A stretch of DNA of 38,518 nt from a virus. The position numbers and the translations under genes were made by a program. The DNA lies in the IMG/VR virus record IMGVR_UViG_3300032164_001792, positions 1 through 38,518 of that record; one strand, given 5' to 3'. The notes beneath the pieces were generated by a model. It was not told the DNA's origin and made no database searches. It saw only the letters and a list, made by a program, of their open reading frames with translations. Shown one piece after another: positions 30,178 through 38,254 of this stretch (position 1 is its first letter; every line of letters starts with the position of its first letter).

Positions 30178-30639
30178 TCATCTGTAATTTGGTGCCCACA
30201 AATCCGAGCAATAATCAATTCGAAGATCATCCCTCTTGGATTCTTCAACTGTTGCAGTTGAGAAAAACATGACGCGTGTATCTGCCGACATCGTCTTAAA
30301 ACCGTTGAAGTACCCCGGAGGAATCCAAAGAACCTGTGGCTTCTCTGCAGAAAGTACAAAGGTTTGAGTATCTTCCGATCGAATATCTATAACAGCTACA
30401 CGGAGCTTCTCATAAAAATCGATCTTGCACACTTTGATGATAGCAACACCAGAAACAACGGTTACGTACTTCCCTTCTTTTCGATGGCCATGAAAAGCTC
30501 GAACAAATCCCACCTCGTGATTCTGCACAAGGTAGAAACGCTTCACATCTTCAAATTTGAAATCATTCACGAATCCAACTGAACCACGATCATCAAAAAC
30601 CTTATTTCCATTAAGCATAACAGGTATATTACTATTCAT
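30178..30639 (-). CDS. RmlC-like cupin sugar epimerase
   Basis: A 153-residue cupin similar to dTDP-4-dehydrorhamnose 3,5-epimerase. A-F-H-G-H-R-K-E-G-K-Y-V (~49-60) holds the catalytic-type His, followed by V-S-G-V-A-I-I-K-V and W-I-P-P-G-Y-F-N-G-F-K (~105-115), the P-x-G-x-x-x-G signature. It is shorter than RmlC (~185), so it may be a related 3- or 4-epimerase/isomerase. It overlaps the epimerase stop by one base and is followed by the RmlD-like gene after 59 bases. Confidence 0.78.
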   Translation of the reverse strand: MNSNIPVMLNGNKVFDDRGSVGFVNDFKFEDVKRFYLVQNHEVGFVRAFHGHRKEGKYVTVVSGVAIIKVCKIDFYEKLRVAVIDIRSEDTQTFVLSAEKPQVLWIPPGYFNGFKTMSADTRVMFFSTATVEESKRDDLRIDYCSDLWAPNYR

Positions 30640-31598
30640 TAGATTCTCCAGAACTTTTCGTTTAGATATCCCTGATTCGAATATACTGGATCATCTTCAT
30701 TCTTTAATCGTTTTTGTTCAAAAATTCGAATCATTTCTTTGATTCCATCAGAAAGGGTATAATCTGGTTCCCATCCTCGATTATCCCATTTTGTTGAATT
30801 CACTTGATAATTTCTTTGATCTTCAAATGCCAGATCATTATACTCAATTTTGACCATTCGCTTTGTTTGATCATATACAATTACACTAACAGCTTCAGCG
30901 ATGTTTGCGATTGTGTAATTAGCCAGAGACAGATTGAATAAGCCGCTTATCTGATTGCACAATCCAAAGTTTACTGCTCGAGCGACATCCTTGACGTGTA
31001 ATAACGGTCGCCATTGCTCGCCACCAAAGACCTTAAGGGTTTCACCGTGACAAGCACGACGAGTCAGAGCGTTTACAACAAGATCCAAACGTATTCGAGA
31101 CTGGTTATCTCCTTTTCCGAAAAGTGTACCCAATCTAAAGATTAAACTTCCCGGATGCTTATTGAAAATATATTGTTCAGCAGCCAGTTTAGTTTTAGCA
31201 TACCAACTCAAAGGATTTAATGCTGCATTTTCATCTAAAATAGCATCGTTCTTTCCATATACAGAACAGGTGGAAGCATATACAATCTTACCTTTGTAAT
31301 GATCGACCAACCATTTTACCGAATCTTCGTTAATGGATTGGGTCAAGCACGGATCAATAGCACATGCTCCATCTCCCACAATAGCTGCTAACCAGATTAC
31401 CGTATCGAATTTTGGTAGAAGAGTACTTAGAAGTTCACGGTTACGAATATCACCACGAATGAATTCCGCATCCTTTAGATATCGAGATTCATATACCAGG
31501 CCATCATAAACCGTAACATCATGGCCTTCTTCAATCAGATGATCGGTCATGAAACCACCGACATACCCGGCTCCGCCGACCAATAGAATTTTATTCAT
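30639..31598 (-). CDS. NAD-dependent sugar nucleotide epimerase/dehydratase
   Basis: A 319-residue extended SDR. It has G-G-A-G-Y-V-G-G (8-15), S-T-C-S-V-Y-G (109-115) and catalytic Y133-x3-K137 in W-Y-A-K-T-K. An early D-G-L segment (~32) is the cofactor ribose site. It resembles GalE/RmlB-type proteins but lacks clear markers for one reaction, so the specific conversion is open. One-base overlaps join it to both neighbours. Confidence 0.86.
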   Translation of the reverse strand: MNKILLVGGAGYVGGFMTDHLIEEGHDVTVYDGLVYESRYLKDAEFIRGDIRNRELLSTLLPKFDTVIWLAAIVGDGACAIDPCLTQSINEDSVKWLVDHYKGKIVYASTCSVYGKNDAILDENAALNPLSWYAKTKLAAEQYIFNKHPGSLIFRLGTLFGKGDNQSRIRLDLVVNALTRRACHGETLKVFGGEQWRPLLHVKDVARAVNFGLCNQISGLFNLSLANYTIANIAEAVSVIVYDQTKRMVKIEYNDLAFEDQRNYQVNSTKWDNRGWEPDYTLSDGIKEMIRIFEQKRLKNEDDPVYSNQGYLNEKFWRI

Positions 31599-32707
31599 TA
31601 TAGTTCATCCTCTAAAACATTGATGATGTGTTCCGAAGTAGATCCGTCACCTAACCAAGCAATCTGCGGATGCATCATTCCATGTAAATGCCCGGTAAGA
31701 AACAAATTGGCGGACATTAAATTCAAGTTTACATTTGCATCTGGTCCCACATCTGTCATAATGGAACACATACCAGCAATGCTCTGCGGACGTTCAGTTG
31801 AACTCCGAGGGACAATCACGGGTGTTCCTAGCAGAGCGGGCTCTTCCTGAGCGGTTCCAGAATCACTAACCATAAAGGCCGCATGATACTGGAGTTCCAT
31901 AAACTTCTTATATGATGTAGGTTCAATGATCAAACAATGCCCTTTTGGAAATTCATCAAGTTTGATTCCCGCATCGGCCAGTGCTTGATTAGTTCGTTTA
32001 AACCCAATCCAAATAACGGGAAGTTGGTAAGTTTTCTGTAGACTTTGAACCAACGAGACAATATTCTTCAACCGTATTGGATTCATGATATTCTCGTGTC
32101 GATGAATATCTACGAGAATGTGTGCTTTCTTCTTTGGATTCTGAAACAAGTTTCGAATGATTGGTCGAGCAATTTCGACAATGGTGTTGCCCACAACATG
32201 TACACGATCTAGCGGAATCCCCTCATTCATGAGATTTTTAAGATTGTCTGCATGATAAGCGAAAAGAAGACTGCTTACATGATCACAACAAATCCGATTG
32301 ATCTCTTCTGGCATCCACTCATCACCCGATCTCATTCCAGCTTCGATATGCCCAATCTTGATCCCTTCTTTCTTAAGCGGGATAGCAGCCAAAGCCGAAT
32401 TTGAATCACCGAGAAAAAGCACAATATCTGGATGCAGTTTTTCATTTCGAATCAAGTTGATAATAGCTGGACCGAGCAAAGCCTGCTGTTCAACGTGATC
32501 ACGATTGAAGCCACCGATGCCTAGATTGTAATCGGGCTGACGGATCTTGAGTTCGTCGAAAAACACATCTGACAGATTCGCATCAAAATGTTGTCCTGAG
32601 TGCACCAAAACATGGTGAAATCGTTCATCCAGTTTCCGGAAGATTTCTGCCATCCTCACAAAGTCAGGACGAATTCCGGTGAGTGTCATAACCAATTTAT
32701 TGCTCAT
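31598..32707 (-). CDS. wecB: UDP-N-acetylglucosamine 2-epimerase (WecB family)
   Basis: A 369-residue non-hydrolysing UDP-GlcNAc 2-epimerase candidate, which would give UDP-ManNAc. It opens T-G-I-R-P-D-F-V-R, matching the G-T-R-P-E-x-I-K signature. H-R-H-E-N-I sits mid-protein, and S-D-S-G-T-A-Q-E-E-P with P-R-S-S-T-E-R-P-Q is the UDP-binding C-terminal block. Length is typical. The presence of this enzyme suggests an N-acetylated sugar in the glycan. Confidence 0.9.
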   Translation of the reverse strand: MSNKLVMTLTGIRPDFVRMAEIFRKLDERFHHVLVHSGQHFDANLSDVFFDELKIRQPDYNLGIGGFNRDHVEQQALLGPAIINLIRNEKLHPDIVLFLGDSNSALAAIPLKKEGIKIGHIEAGMRSGDEWMPEEINRICCDHVSSLLFAYHADNLKNLMNEGIPLDRVHVVGNTIVEIARPIIRNLFQNPKKKAHILVDIHRHENIMNPIRLKNIVSLVQSLQKTYQLPVIWIGFKRTNQALADAGIKLDEFPKGHCLIIEPTSYKKFMELQYHAAFMVSDSGTAQEEPALLGTPVIVPRSSTERPQSIAGMCSIMTDVGPDANVNLNLMSANLFLTGHLHGMMHPQIAWLGDGSTSEHIINVLEDEL

Positions 32708-32899
32708 TTACTTGGCTCCCAAACAATCCCATCCTGGTTCTCCAGGCTTCGTGTTGTACAAATCATATCGCCAGTCACAGGTCTCTTCACAAGGACATTC
32801 AACACAGAGACAAGTTTCATCAAGATTCATCCCATTGTTAGCCCAAAGCTTTCGACCATCTTCTTTAGAGAATACCGGACCACTTCCAGCATCTACCAT
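32708..32899 (-). CDS. Small cysteine-rich protein of unknown function
   Basis: A 63-residue protein wedged between the glycosyltransferase-like gene (7-base overlap) and wecB (adjacent). C-L-C-V-E-C-P-C-E-E-T-C at about residues 30-41 and one later Cys suggest a zinc or iron-sulfur site. No family is recognised. Gene packing supports coding. Confidence 0.6.
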   Translation of the reverse strand: MVDAGSGPVFSKEDGRKLWANNGMNLDETCLCVECPCEETCDWRYDLYNTKPGEPGWDCLGAK

Positions 32900-33687
32900 A
32901 CCAATTTTCCTTTATTTTCGTTTGTAGTTATCTTCTTTCTTGCATGCATGTCTGGATCATTATCGACAAAGGTTATGCATGCTGACGAATGTAAATCTGA
33001 GAATGTTTTCCCTTCTGGTTGAAAATCAGGAAGAACATAGATAGCGGTCTCGTACTCCTGATCAAAGCCCAAAGCAAACCAAGCTTCGCAGAATGACGGT
33101 TCTACGGCTTTACCAACCCGATTCTCAAAACACCATTGAAGCATTTTCTTGAAGAGCTCGGTCCGGACAATCGCTGCTGGAAAGTTTGTATAATAGGCAT
33201 CTCGAATTCCGGGAGTCTTGATCAACAGCTTTTCACCAACAATGGTAATGTAGTTCTTTGGATCTTGAATGAATCGATGAAAACGACCATCTGCATCTAA
33301 TTGTCCTGGATCCAAAACATGTGTGTTGTAGCATACATATCCAAGGGACTTTCCCGAAGGAAGGGGATCACTAAACATATATTCCAATGCAATTATAGAA
33401 GGGAATCGTCGAAGAACAACGTGATCTTCACAATAGAAAAGAAGTTCTCCATTAATCTCTTTCAACCCGGATTCCATGTTCCGAGCCATCCCCTGATTGG
33501 GACCATACACTGTTTTCCACAAAGGATGAAAACAAACATCAACAATGTTACACGTTTGGTCTACTGCTAAAATTCGATTGTATGGCCATCGAGCATTTGA
33601 CTTGTCAATAGAACGCAAAGCTTCGTCTCGATCTTTTGCTCGATCTGGACCGTTGGTTGTAAGCATCATACAAGATAAACTTTTCAC
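32893..33687 (-). CDS. GT-A-type glycosyltransferase-like protein
   Basis: A 264-residue protein starting at GTG 33687 behind GGAGG, with a GTGA overlap of the methyltransferase stop. The segment G-P-N-Q-G-M-A-R-N-M-E followed by E-L-L-F-Y-C-E-D-H (~65-92) is like the N-x-G-x-x-x-A-R-N ... D-x-D region of GT2 enzymes, but the D-x-D is E-D-H here. That change leaves metal binding uncertain. The rest is unassigned. Confidence 0.6.
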   Translation of the reverse strand: MKSLSCMMLTTNGPDRAKDRDEALRSIDKSNARWPYNRILAVDQTCNIVDVCFHPLWKTVYGPNQGMARNMESGLKEINGELLFYCEDHVVLRRFPSIIALEYMFSDPLPSGKSLGYVCYNTHVLDPGQLDADGRFHRFIQDPKNYITIVGEKLLIKTPGIRDAYYTNFPAAIVRTELFKKMLQWCFENRVGKAVEPSFCEAWFALGFDQEYETAIYVLPDFQPEGKTFSDLHSSACITFVDNDPDMHARKKITTNENKGKLVW

Positions 33688-34220
33688 TTCACAGCCTCCA
33701 GATAAAGAGAAGTTGACTGATGACCAGGATTGTCACAATCTTGAAATACAGGATTGTGCATTCCATACCACATACGTCGAATATCTGAAAAAGCCATACG
33801 ACCAAACAATTCAGACAACGCCCACCAGTCAAAGCCGCATACGTGACTTAAATGAACTTCTCCCTGATCATCCACAGTCGGATCAAACCACCAAGACATA
33901 CAATTAGCTAACAACCCGGGCGTCGATCCCTTCTCTTTAGCATATCGCTCCATCTGAATCTGCATATCCGGAACCACTACTCGAATCTTTCCACCAGGAA
34001 TCAACACTCGCATGAATTGGGATAATACGAAAGAATGCCGATATGGCCAGATATGTTCTAGACAATGAGAGAAGTAAATGGCTTCAACAGATTCATTTGG
34101 GAAGGGCAACGGTTCTTTTGAAATGTCACATTGGTAATTTGCTCCAGGGAGAATGTCTACACATGCCCAACCAGCAGGAAATCGCCCAATAGTTTGTTGT
34201 CCACCGAGGTTTAGTTTCAT
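33684..34220 (-). CDS. SAM-dependent class I methyltransferase
   Basis: A 178-residue methyltransferase. L-N-L-G-G (3-7) is an atypical motif I, V-D-I-L-P-G (21-26) is motif II, S-H-C-L-E-H (51-56) is motif IV, and F-M-R-V-L-I-P-G-G-K-I-R-V-V-V-P-D (69-85) is motif V-VI. ATG 34220 forms an ATGA overlap with the upstream GT10 stop; a longer in-frame start at 34283 is unlikely. Probably methylates a glycan sugar, given its neighbours. Confidence 0.82.
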   Translation of the reverse strand: MKLNLGGQQTIGRFPAGWACVDILPGANYQCDISKEPLPFPNESVEAIYFSHCLEHIWPYRHSFVLSQFMRVLIPGGKIRVVVPDMQIQMERYAKEKGSTPGLLANCMSWWFDPTVDDQGEVHLSHVCGFDWWALSELFGRMAFSDIRRMWYGMHNPVFQDCDNPGHQSTSLYLEAVK

Positions 34221-35071
34221 ACGAGTGTACTCAAAAGTGTTCGAAGGTCTTCTGTTGATCCGAGCCGACAGGTCTTGACCCATTCACGACCTGCTCTAAC
34301 ACGATCATTATACTCATCCTCTGTGATGGATTGTAAGTATTCCTTCAAAGCTATATACGTTTCATTGATTTTCGGATTGTAATACTTCCGAAAATCAATA
34401 AATAATTCCGTTGGAACGTAGTCTTTAATGTTGTAACAACCATAATAAATGGGAATGGTTCCCGCTTTGAGACAATTGGCTAATCGTTCAGTTATGAATC
34501 CCATACTCATGGTTTCATGATATGTTGATTCAAAGCAGATACAATATCGATATTCTGCAATCTTCTTCAATTGATTGACATGGCTGTGATGGTATGGAGA
34601 TGGTACAGTTCCACAGAAACGTTCCTTAAAACCCCAAGCCTGCGGACTCCACACATCGGCATCCATCTTCGTAGCAATTTCGGGAAGAAGCCATTTGATG
34701 AATCCTTCGGGCGGACCGGGCAATTCGTAATACCGATTCAAAATGCAACAGCGATCCAACTTCTTCTTGTATGGTACCAATTCATCATCAGTGATGTTAT
34801 TCCGACTGAAGTTGCAAGCTAATACCCCTTGAACCAATCGCAAATTCAACCGGGACTTCCATTGATTGTAGAATGTGGGGTTGTATGTGATGACTGTGTC
34901 ATATTGTTCTAATACTTCTGGATCCCACTGTGCGGGCCACATCGTCTCGGGCTCAGCAATATAGATGTGCTTGAAGCCATGAGCACGGTCATTTAGTATT
35001 CCCTGGAAACTTTTATAATTAAAAGCAACTTGGGGGTATTCTTCAATCAGTTCCAGCCATTCGTCACGCAT
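34217..35071 (-). CDS. Family 10 (alpha-1,3-fucosyltransferase-like) glycosyltransferase
   Basis: A 284-residue protein. The GT10 signature is clear: Y-C-I-C-F-E181, then G-F-I-T-E-R-L (191-197), A-G-T-I-P-I-Y-Y-G (203-211) and N-I-K-D-Y-V-P (214-220). GT10 enzymes transfer fucose from GDP-fucose. No GDP-fucose synthesis gene is in the window, so the donor may come from the host, or the donor specificity may be different. Its start overlaps the homing endonuclease stop by 25 bases. Confidence 0.85.
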   Translation of the reverse strand: MRDEWLELIEEYPQVAFNYKSFQGILNDRAHGFKHIYIAEPETMWPAQWDPEVLEQYDTVITYNPTFYNQWKSRLNLRLVQGVLACNFSRNNITDDELVPYKKKLDRCCILNRYYELPGPPEGFIKWLLPEIATKMDADVWSPQAWGFKERFCGTVPSPYHHSHVNQLKKIAEYRYCICFESTYHETMSMGFITERLANCLKAGTIPIYYGCYNIKDYVPTELFIDFRKYYNPKINETYIALKEYLQSITEDEYNDRVRAGREWVKTCRLGSTEDLRTLLSTLV

Positions 35072-35928
35072 AGCAGTTTCTCACTTAAAGACTGACGATT
35101 TTTTAGTTCATGCTCCCAGATAATCAAAGTCTGATATTTATGTTGAGCAAAATGCTCTGTTCGTTCACGGACGTGTTCTTTTACTGGAATTCCTCGAAAT
35201 TCCCGGCTATGCCAATAATCCCCGAACAGTTCAATAATCAACCTTCTTGTCCGGTGAACGAAATCTGGAACTCGACCGCCAAGAATATACTGCTTGTTCC
35301 GGCCGTCTCCGACGTACAACCATTCATCGGGAAACAATTCATCAAGAACTCTTTGTAATTGAAGCTCCGGACGATTTGGTCGACATCCTCGGGCGTTCAT
35401 TTGCTTCTGGATGTAGTCTGGATCTTGCCAAAGCTGATCCATCAACCGTTTCTGTTTCTTCTTGACCTCCGGACGATTTGAATACTCCTGATGCGAAGCT
35501 ACCAAAGCTATTCGGTATCCAGGATCTTTCCAGAGCTTAGTTTGGGTCTTTTTATGTTTCTCACGAATCTCAGGACGTTTATTCGGATTGTTATTACCTT
35601 GAAGTTTTGGTTGTTCTTTTCCTAAAAGAGGAGAAACTCGACCAGTGTTTGTTCTACTGATCTTCTGTCTTCGAAGGTTCTCAACTTCAGGAGAAGAACT
35701 ACATTCTCCACGTTTAGATCTACAAGAACAACATTGACAATCTTCCTTGTGTGGATGCGACCAATTTCGATGGGTTCCCTTGCTATTATGTCCATGCAAG
35801 TACTTTGGAATTCCTGCCCATTTGTGGTATGGTTTAACTTCAATCTCCCCACCACACCCACATCCACAGAAGATAGAATTTTTGGCCTTCTGTGTATCTA
35901 ACCAAATTTGTGTCTCCGGTCGAAGCAT
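35047..35928 (-). CDS. Free-standing Vsr-like (EDxHD-type) homing endonuclease
   Basis: A 293-residue protein with no sugar-related motif. Residues 20-52 hold C-G-C-G-C-G-G and H-G-H, with C-x-C-C-x-C further on, a zinc-binding front end seen in phage homing endonucleases. The middle has repeated N-R-P-E-(V/L/I) segments that resemble NUMOD-type DNA-binding modules. The end holds P-E-L-Q-L-Q, V-P-D-F and I-I-E-L-F-G-D-Y-W-H-S, the Vsr-type catalytic set. It sits between a methyltransferase and the GT10 gene with a 3-base gap upstream, so it has invaded the cassette without breaking either neighbour. Confidence 0.85.
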   Translation of the reverse strand: MLRPETQIWLDTQKAKNSIFCGCGCGGEIEVKPYHKWAGIPKYLHGHNSKGTHRNWSHPHKEDCQCCSCRSKRGECSSSPEVENLRRQKISRTNTGRVSPLLGKEQPKLQGNNNPNKRPEIREKHKKTQTKLWKDPGYRIALVASHQEYSNRPEVKKKQKRLMDQLWQDPDYIQKQMNARGCRPNRPELQLQRVLDELFPDEWLYVGDGRNKQYILGGRVPDFVHRTRRLIIELFGDYWHSREFRGIPVKEHVRERTEHFAQHKYQTLIIWEHELKNRQSLSEKLLCVTNGWN

Positions 35929-35931
35929 TAT

Positions 35932-36576
35932 CTACCCAATTAACTGATATGATCTTTGATTCAAAGCATTCAACGCAATCAGGTTCCACTGTTTGTTTGG
36001 ATTAGATTCCATCCATTGTCGCCAAGCAAGATTTTCACCCCATTCCTTTGCACCAGCCAGATTGTTCTCGTCGAGGGGATCCCTAAAATCATCTAGGTAG
36101 ATTACGACTCCAGGTCGAAGTAATGGAGTAATCCAATTCAACACTTCCACGGTAGAAGAATGAATATCCACATCAATGTTTACAAAGATCAAATCTTTGA
36201 TGTATCCCTGTAATTCTGTTGTCAAAGATTCACTGAAGAATCCGTCAATTAAAGAGAATTTTGATATTATATCCTTGCCAATTGTGGCACCAAGTTCTTC
36301 TACGCGAGCAATAACATTTGTTTTGTTTGTAGCAAATGCCCCTTTGCAATGTCGATCTGGTGCCCACACTCCGGGAGTCTCTTTTGGCAAACCAGCCCAA
36401 GAGTCAAAACCAATAAGTTTAGAACAAACATATTTATCTAAAATCTGAGAAACTTGCCAAGCATATGACGTGCCCCAAGCGACTCCAAATTCTAAACACG
36501 TGCCTGTTCCCAAAGTTTGATGGGCATGATGAAAACCATCCTTCAACGGTTTAGGAACATTATCAAAATTGGTCAT
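35932..36576 (-). CDS. TylF/macrocin O-methyltransferase family protein
   Basis: A 214-residue class I methyltransferase. E29-F-G-V-A-W-G-T-S37 is motif I, G-F-D-S-W-A-G-L-P (56-64) is motif II, and N-I-D-V-D-I-H-S (133-140) with Y-L-D-D-F (160-164) provides the metal-binding aspartates typical of TylF enzymes that methylate sugar hydroxyls. It matches the family in all main motifs. It starts 2 bases after the GT2-like gene stop. Confidence 0.9.
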   Translation of the reverse strand: MTNFDNVPKPLKDGFHHAHQTLGTGTCLEFGVAWGTSYAWQVSQILDKYVCSKLIGFDSWAGLPKETPGVWAPDRHCKGAFATNKTNVIARVEELGATIGKDIISKFSLIDGFFSESLTTELQGYIKDLIFVNIDVDIHSSTVEVLNWITPLLRPGVVIYLDDFRDPLDENNLAGAKEWGENLAWRQWMESNPNKQWNLIALNALNQRSYQLIG

Positions 36577-36578
36577 GA

Positions 36579-37409
36579 TTAGGCACCTTCTCCCCAGTTT
36601 CGACGAAGATTAGCAGCACATTGATGAGTCGCTTTGTTTTTGAATATTTGAGCCATGTCCCCCAGTTTGAGGGTATTGACTGTACTGGCATGTTTTGGAT
36701 GGATGGCGTAACAGGAATAATCGGGCTTTAGAAATTCTTGGGCATATGCCAACCGGAAGTACATATCAACATCTTCCCAACCAAAATCTGTAAAATCCTC
36801 ATCATACCCACCCAGATTTTGAAGTGTTCGGGTTTGTGTACAGTATGCATAATGAAAATATGAAATGAAGGAAATCTGCCCATCTAAGTTGCAGATATAT
36901 TGTTTTGTTGCATTGAGATCTATATCAGGTCTCACAGCGGGTACTGTATAGAAAGCTATATCCTTAACACTCGAAAGGTGTTTTTCACGCAAGTATGTCT
37001 TTGTTTGCTCAGCATCCAAAACTGCAATGTTTCCTGCTCGCCACGAACCATGTTGATCAATTGAATGCCGGATGAAATCTCCTTCAATGACAACTTCACC
37101 ATCCTTCTGAAAGAATAACTCGGATTGACAACGCTTGATCGCATAATTGCGAATGAATGCCCCATTCCGTGGATACTGTTGTGAACCACGTAATGTGAAG
37201 AAAGCGACATTCTGAGTGGCCAGATGAGAAAAGTCATCATCAACACCATCATTTCCAATGATAATCAAATAATCTTCAACAGCTCGTGTCGTGCGAATTT
37301 GTTGAATTGAAAATTCTGTGAGTTCCTTCCCATTATGATTCGGAAGAAAGACAACAAGTTTTCGTTTCGTATCTGCCCAATCAAAGTTCTGTGTGACCGT
37401 AACGGTCAT
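36579..37409 (-). CDS. Family 2-like glycosyltransferase
   Basis: A 276-residue GT-A fold enzyme. V-V-F-L-P-N-H-N-G (19-27) opens the fold, G-N-D-G-V-D-D-D (52-59) lies where the nucleotide is bound, and G-G-Y-D-E-D-F-T-D-F-G-W-E-D-V-D (~200-215) carries the catalytic E-D. ATG 37409 follows GGAGAAC and overlaps the upstream stop by ATGA; an earlier ATG at 37445 is rejected. Confidence 0.83.
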   Translation of the reverse strand: MTVTVTQNFDWADTKRKLVVFLPNHNGKELTEFSIQQIRTTRAVEDYLIIIGNDGVDDDFSHLATQNVAFFTLRGSQQYPRNGAFIRNYAIKRCQSELFFQKDGEVVIEGDFIRHSIDQHGSWRAGNIAVLDAEQTKTYLREKHLSSVKDIAFYTVPAVRPDIDLNATKQYICNLDGQISFISYFHYAYCTQTRTLQNLGGYDEDFTDFGWEDVDMYFRLAYAQEFLKPDYSCYAIHPKHASTVNTLKLGDMAQIFKNKATHQCAANLRRNWGEGA

Positions 37410-38254
37410 ATTCGTTCTCCCTGAAGGACCTTTTCTAGAATCCATGTAATAACATTATCAAATGTCTTGTAATTATCGTGAAGGATCTGATTCTGCATCT
37501 TACCAGCGATTGGATGTCCACCGTACCAATGCCAACCAATACAGTTAGACCAAATCTGCAAGACATATTCTCGTGTAGGACCTACCCACATTCCTGGTAA
37601 CGCCCGACTCGGGTATACGGTATTGAGATTTAAATTGAAAACTCCAGGACTGTGAATGTTGATCATTTTTCTATAGTAAGGGCTACCGCAAGACTGATAC
37701 AACTCGGTATTCATTATTGCTTTAACACCGTTTAAGAGCTTTGTATAATACGGATTGTATCGGGCACCCAGAAGAAATCCAATGGCGTGATACTCGGGAC
37801 CATTCCGCACAGTATTCTCTTGTGTCGGACCTCCCCGACGATAACAGAAGTACGCTTGGCTATCATCTGGAAGTAAAGCATGCTCAAGTGGACGAAAGAA
37901 AAGAATATCTGTATCTGCCCATAATCCACCATGTTGAGAAAGCAAGTACAGACGAATAATATCTGATTTGATTACTTCTGGAAGGAAATTAGAAAAGCCA
38001 ATCTCCTCCATATCAAAAGGACAGAGCTCGATACCACCATATGCTTTCAATTCCGGCATATAATCCCGAGTTACTATCGGGACTTGCTGCTCATTTGTAC
38101 CCCAAGTGGTTCCCGACGTTAATCGAGTGGGGGTGAATAAAATCACACGCCAGTCTGGATTCATCATCTTAAACGATACTAGACACATGTATCGAAGATA
38201 AGGAAGGACGGGGGCGCCCCAATAAAAATACGCAACTTTAGGAATTAATCGCAT
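37406..38254 (-). CDS. GT32-like capsular polysaccharide glycosyltransferase
   Basis: A 282-residue protein with I-P-K-V-A-Y-F-Y-W-G near the N-terminus and S-D-I-I-R-L-Y-L-L-S-Q-H-G-G then L-W-A-D114-T-D116, the DXD signature of the Gly_transf_sug family. ATG 38254 matches the family start; a longer start at 38302 overlaps the upstream gene further. Donor and acceptor are not determined. The GT2 gene overlaps its stop. Confidence 0.85.
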   Translation of the reverse strand: MRLIPKVAYFYWGAPVLPYLRYMCLVSFKMMNPDWRVILFTPTRLTSGTTWGTNEQQVPIVTRDYMPELKAYGGIELCPFDMEEIGFSNFLPEVIKSDIIRLYLLSQHGGLWADTDILFFRPLEHALLPDDSQAYFCYRRGGPTQENTVRNGPEYHAIGFLLGARYNPYYTKLLNGVKAIMNTELYQSCGSPYYRKMINIHSPGVFNLNLNTVYPSRALPGMWVGPTREYVLQIWSNCIGWHWYGGHPIAGKMQNQILHDNYKTFDNVITWILEKVLQGERI

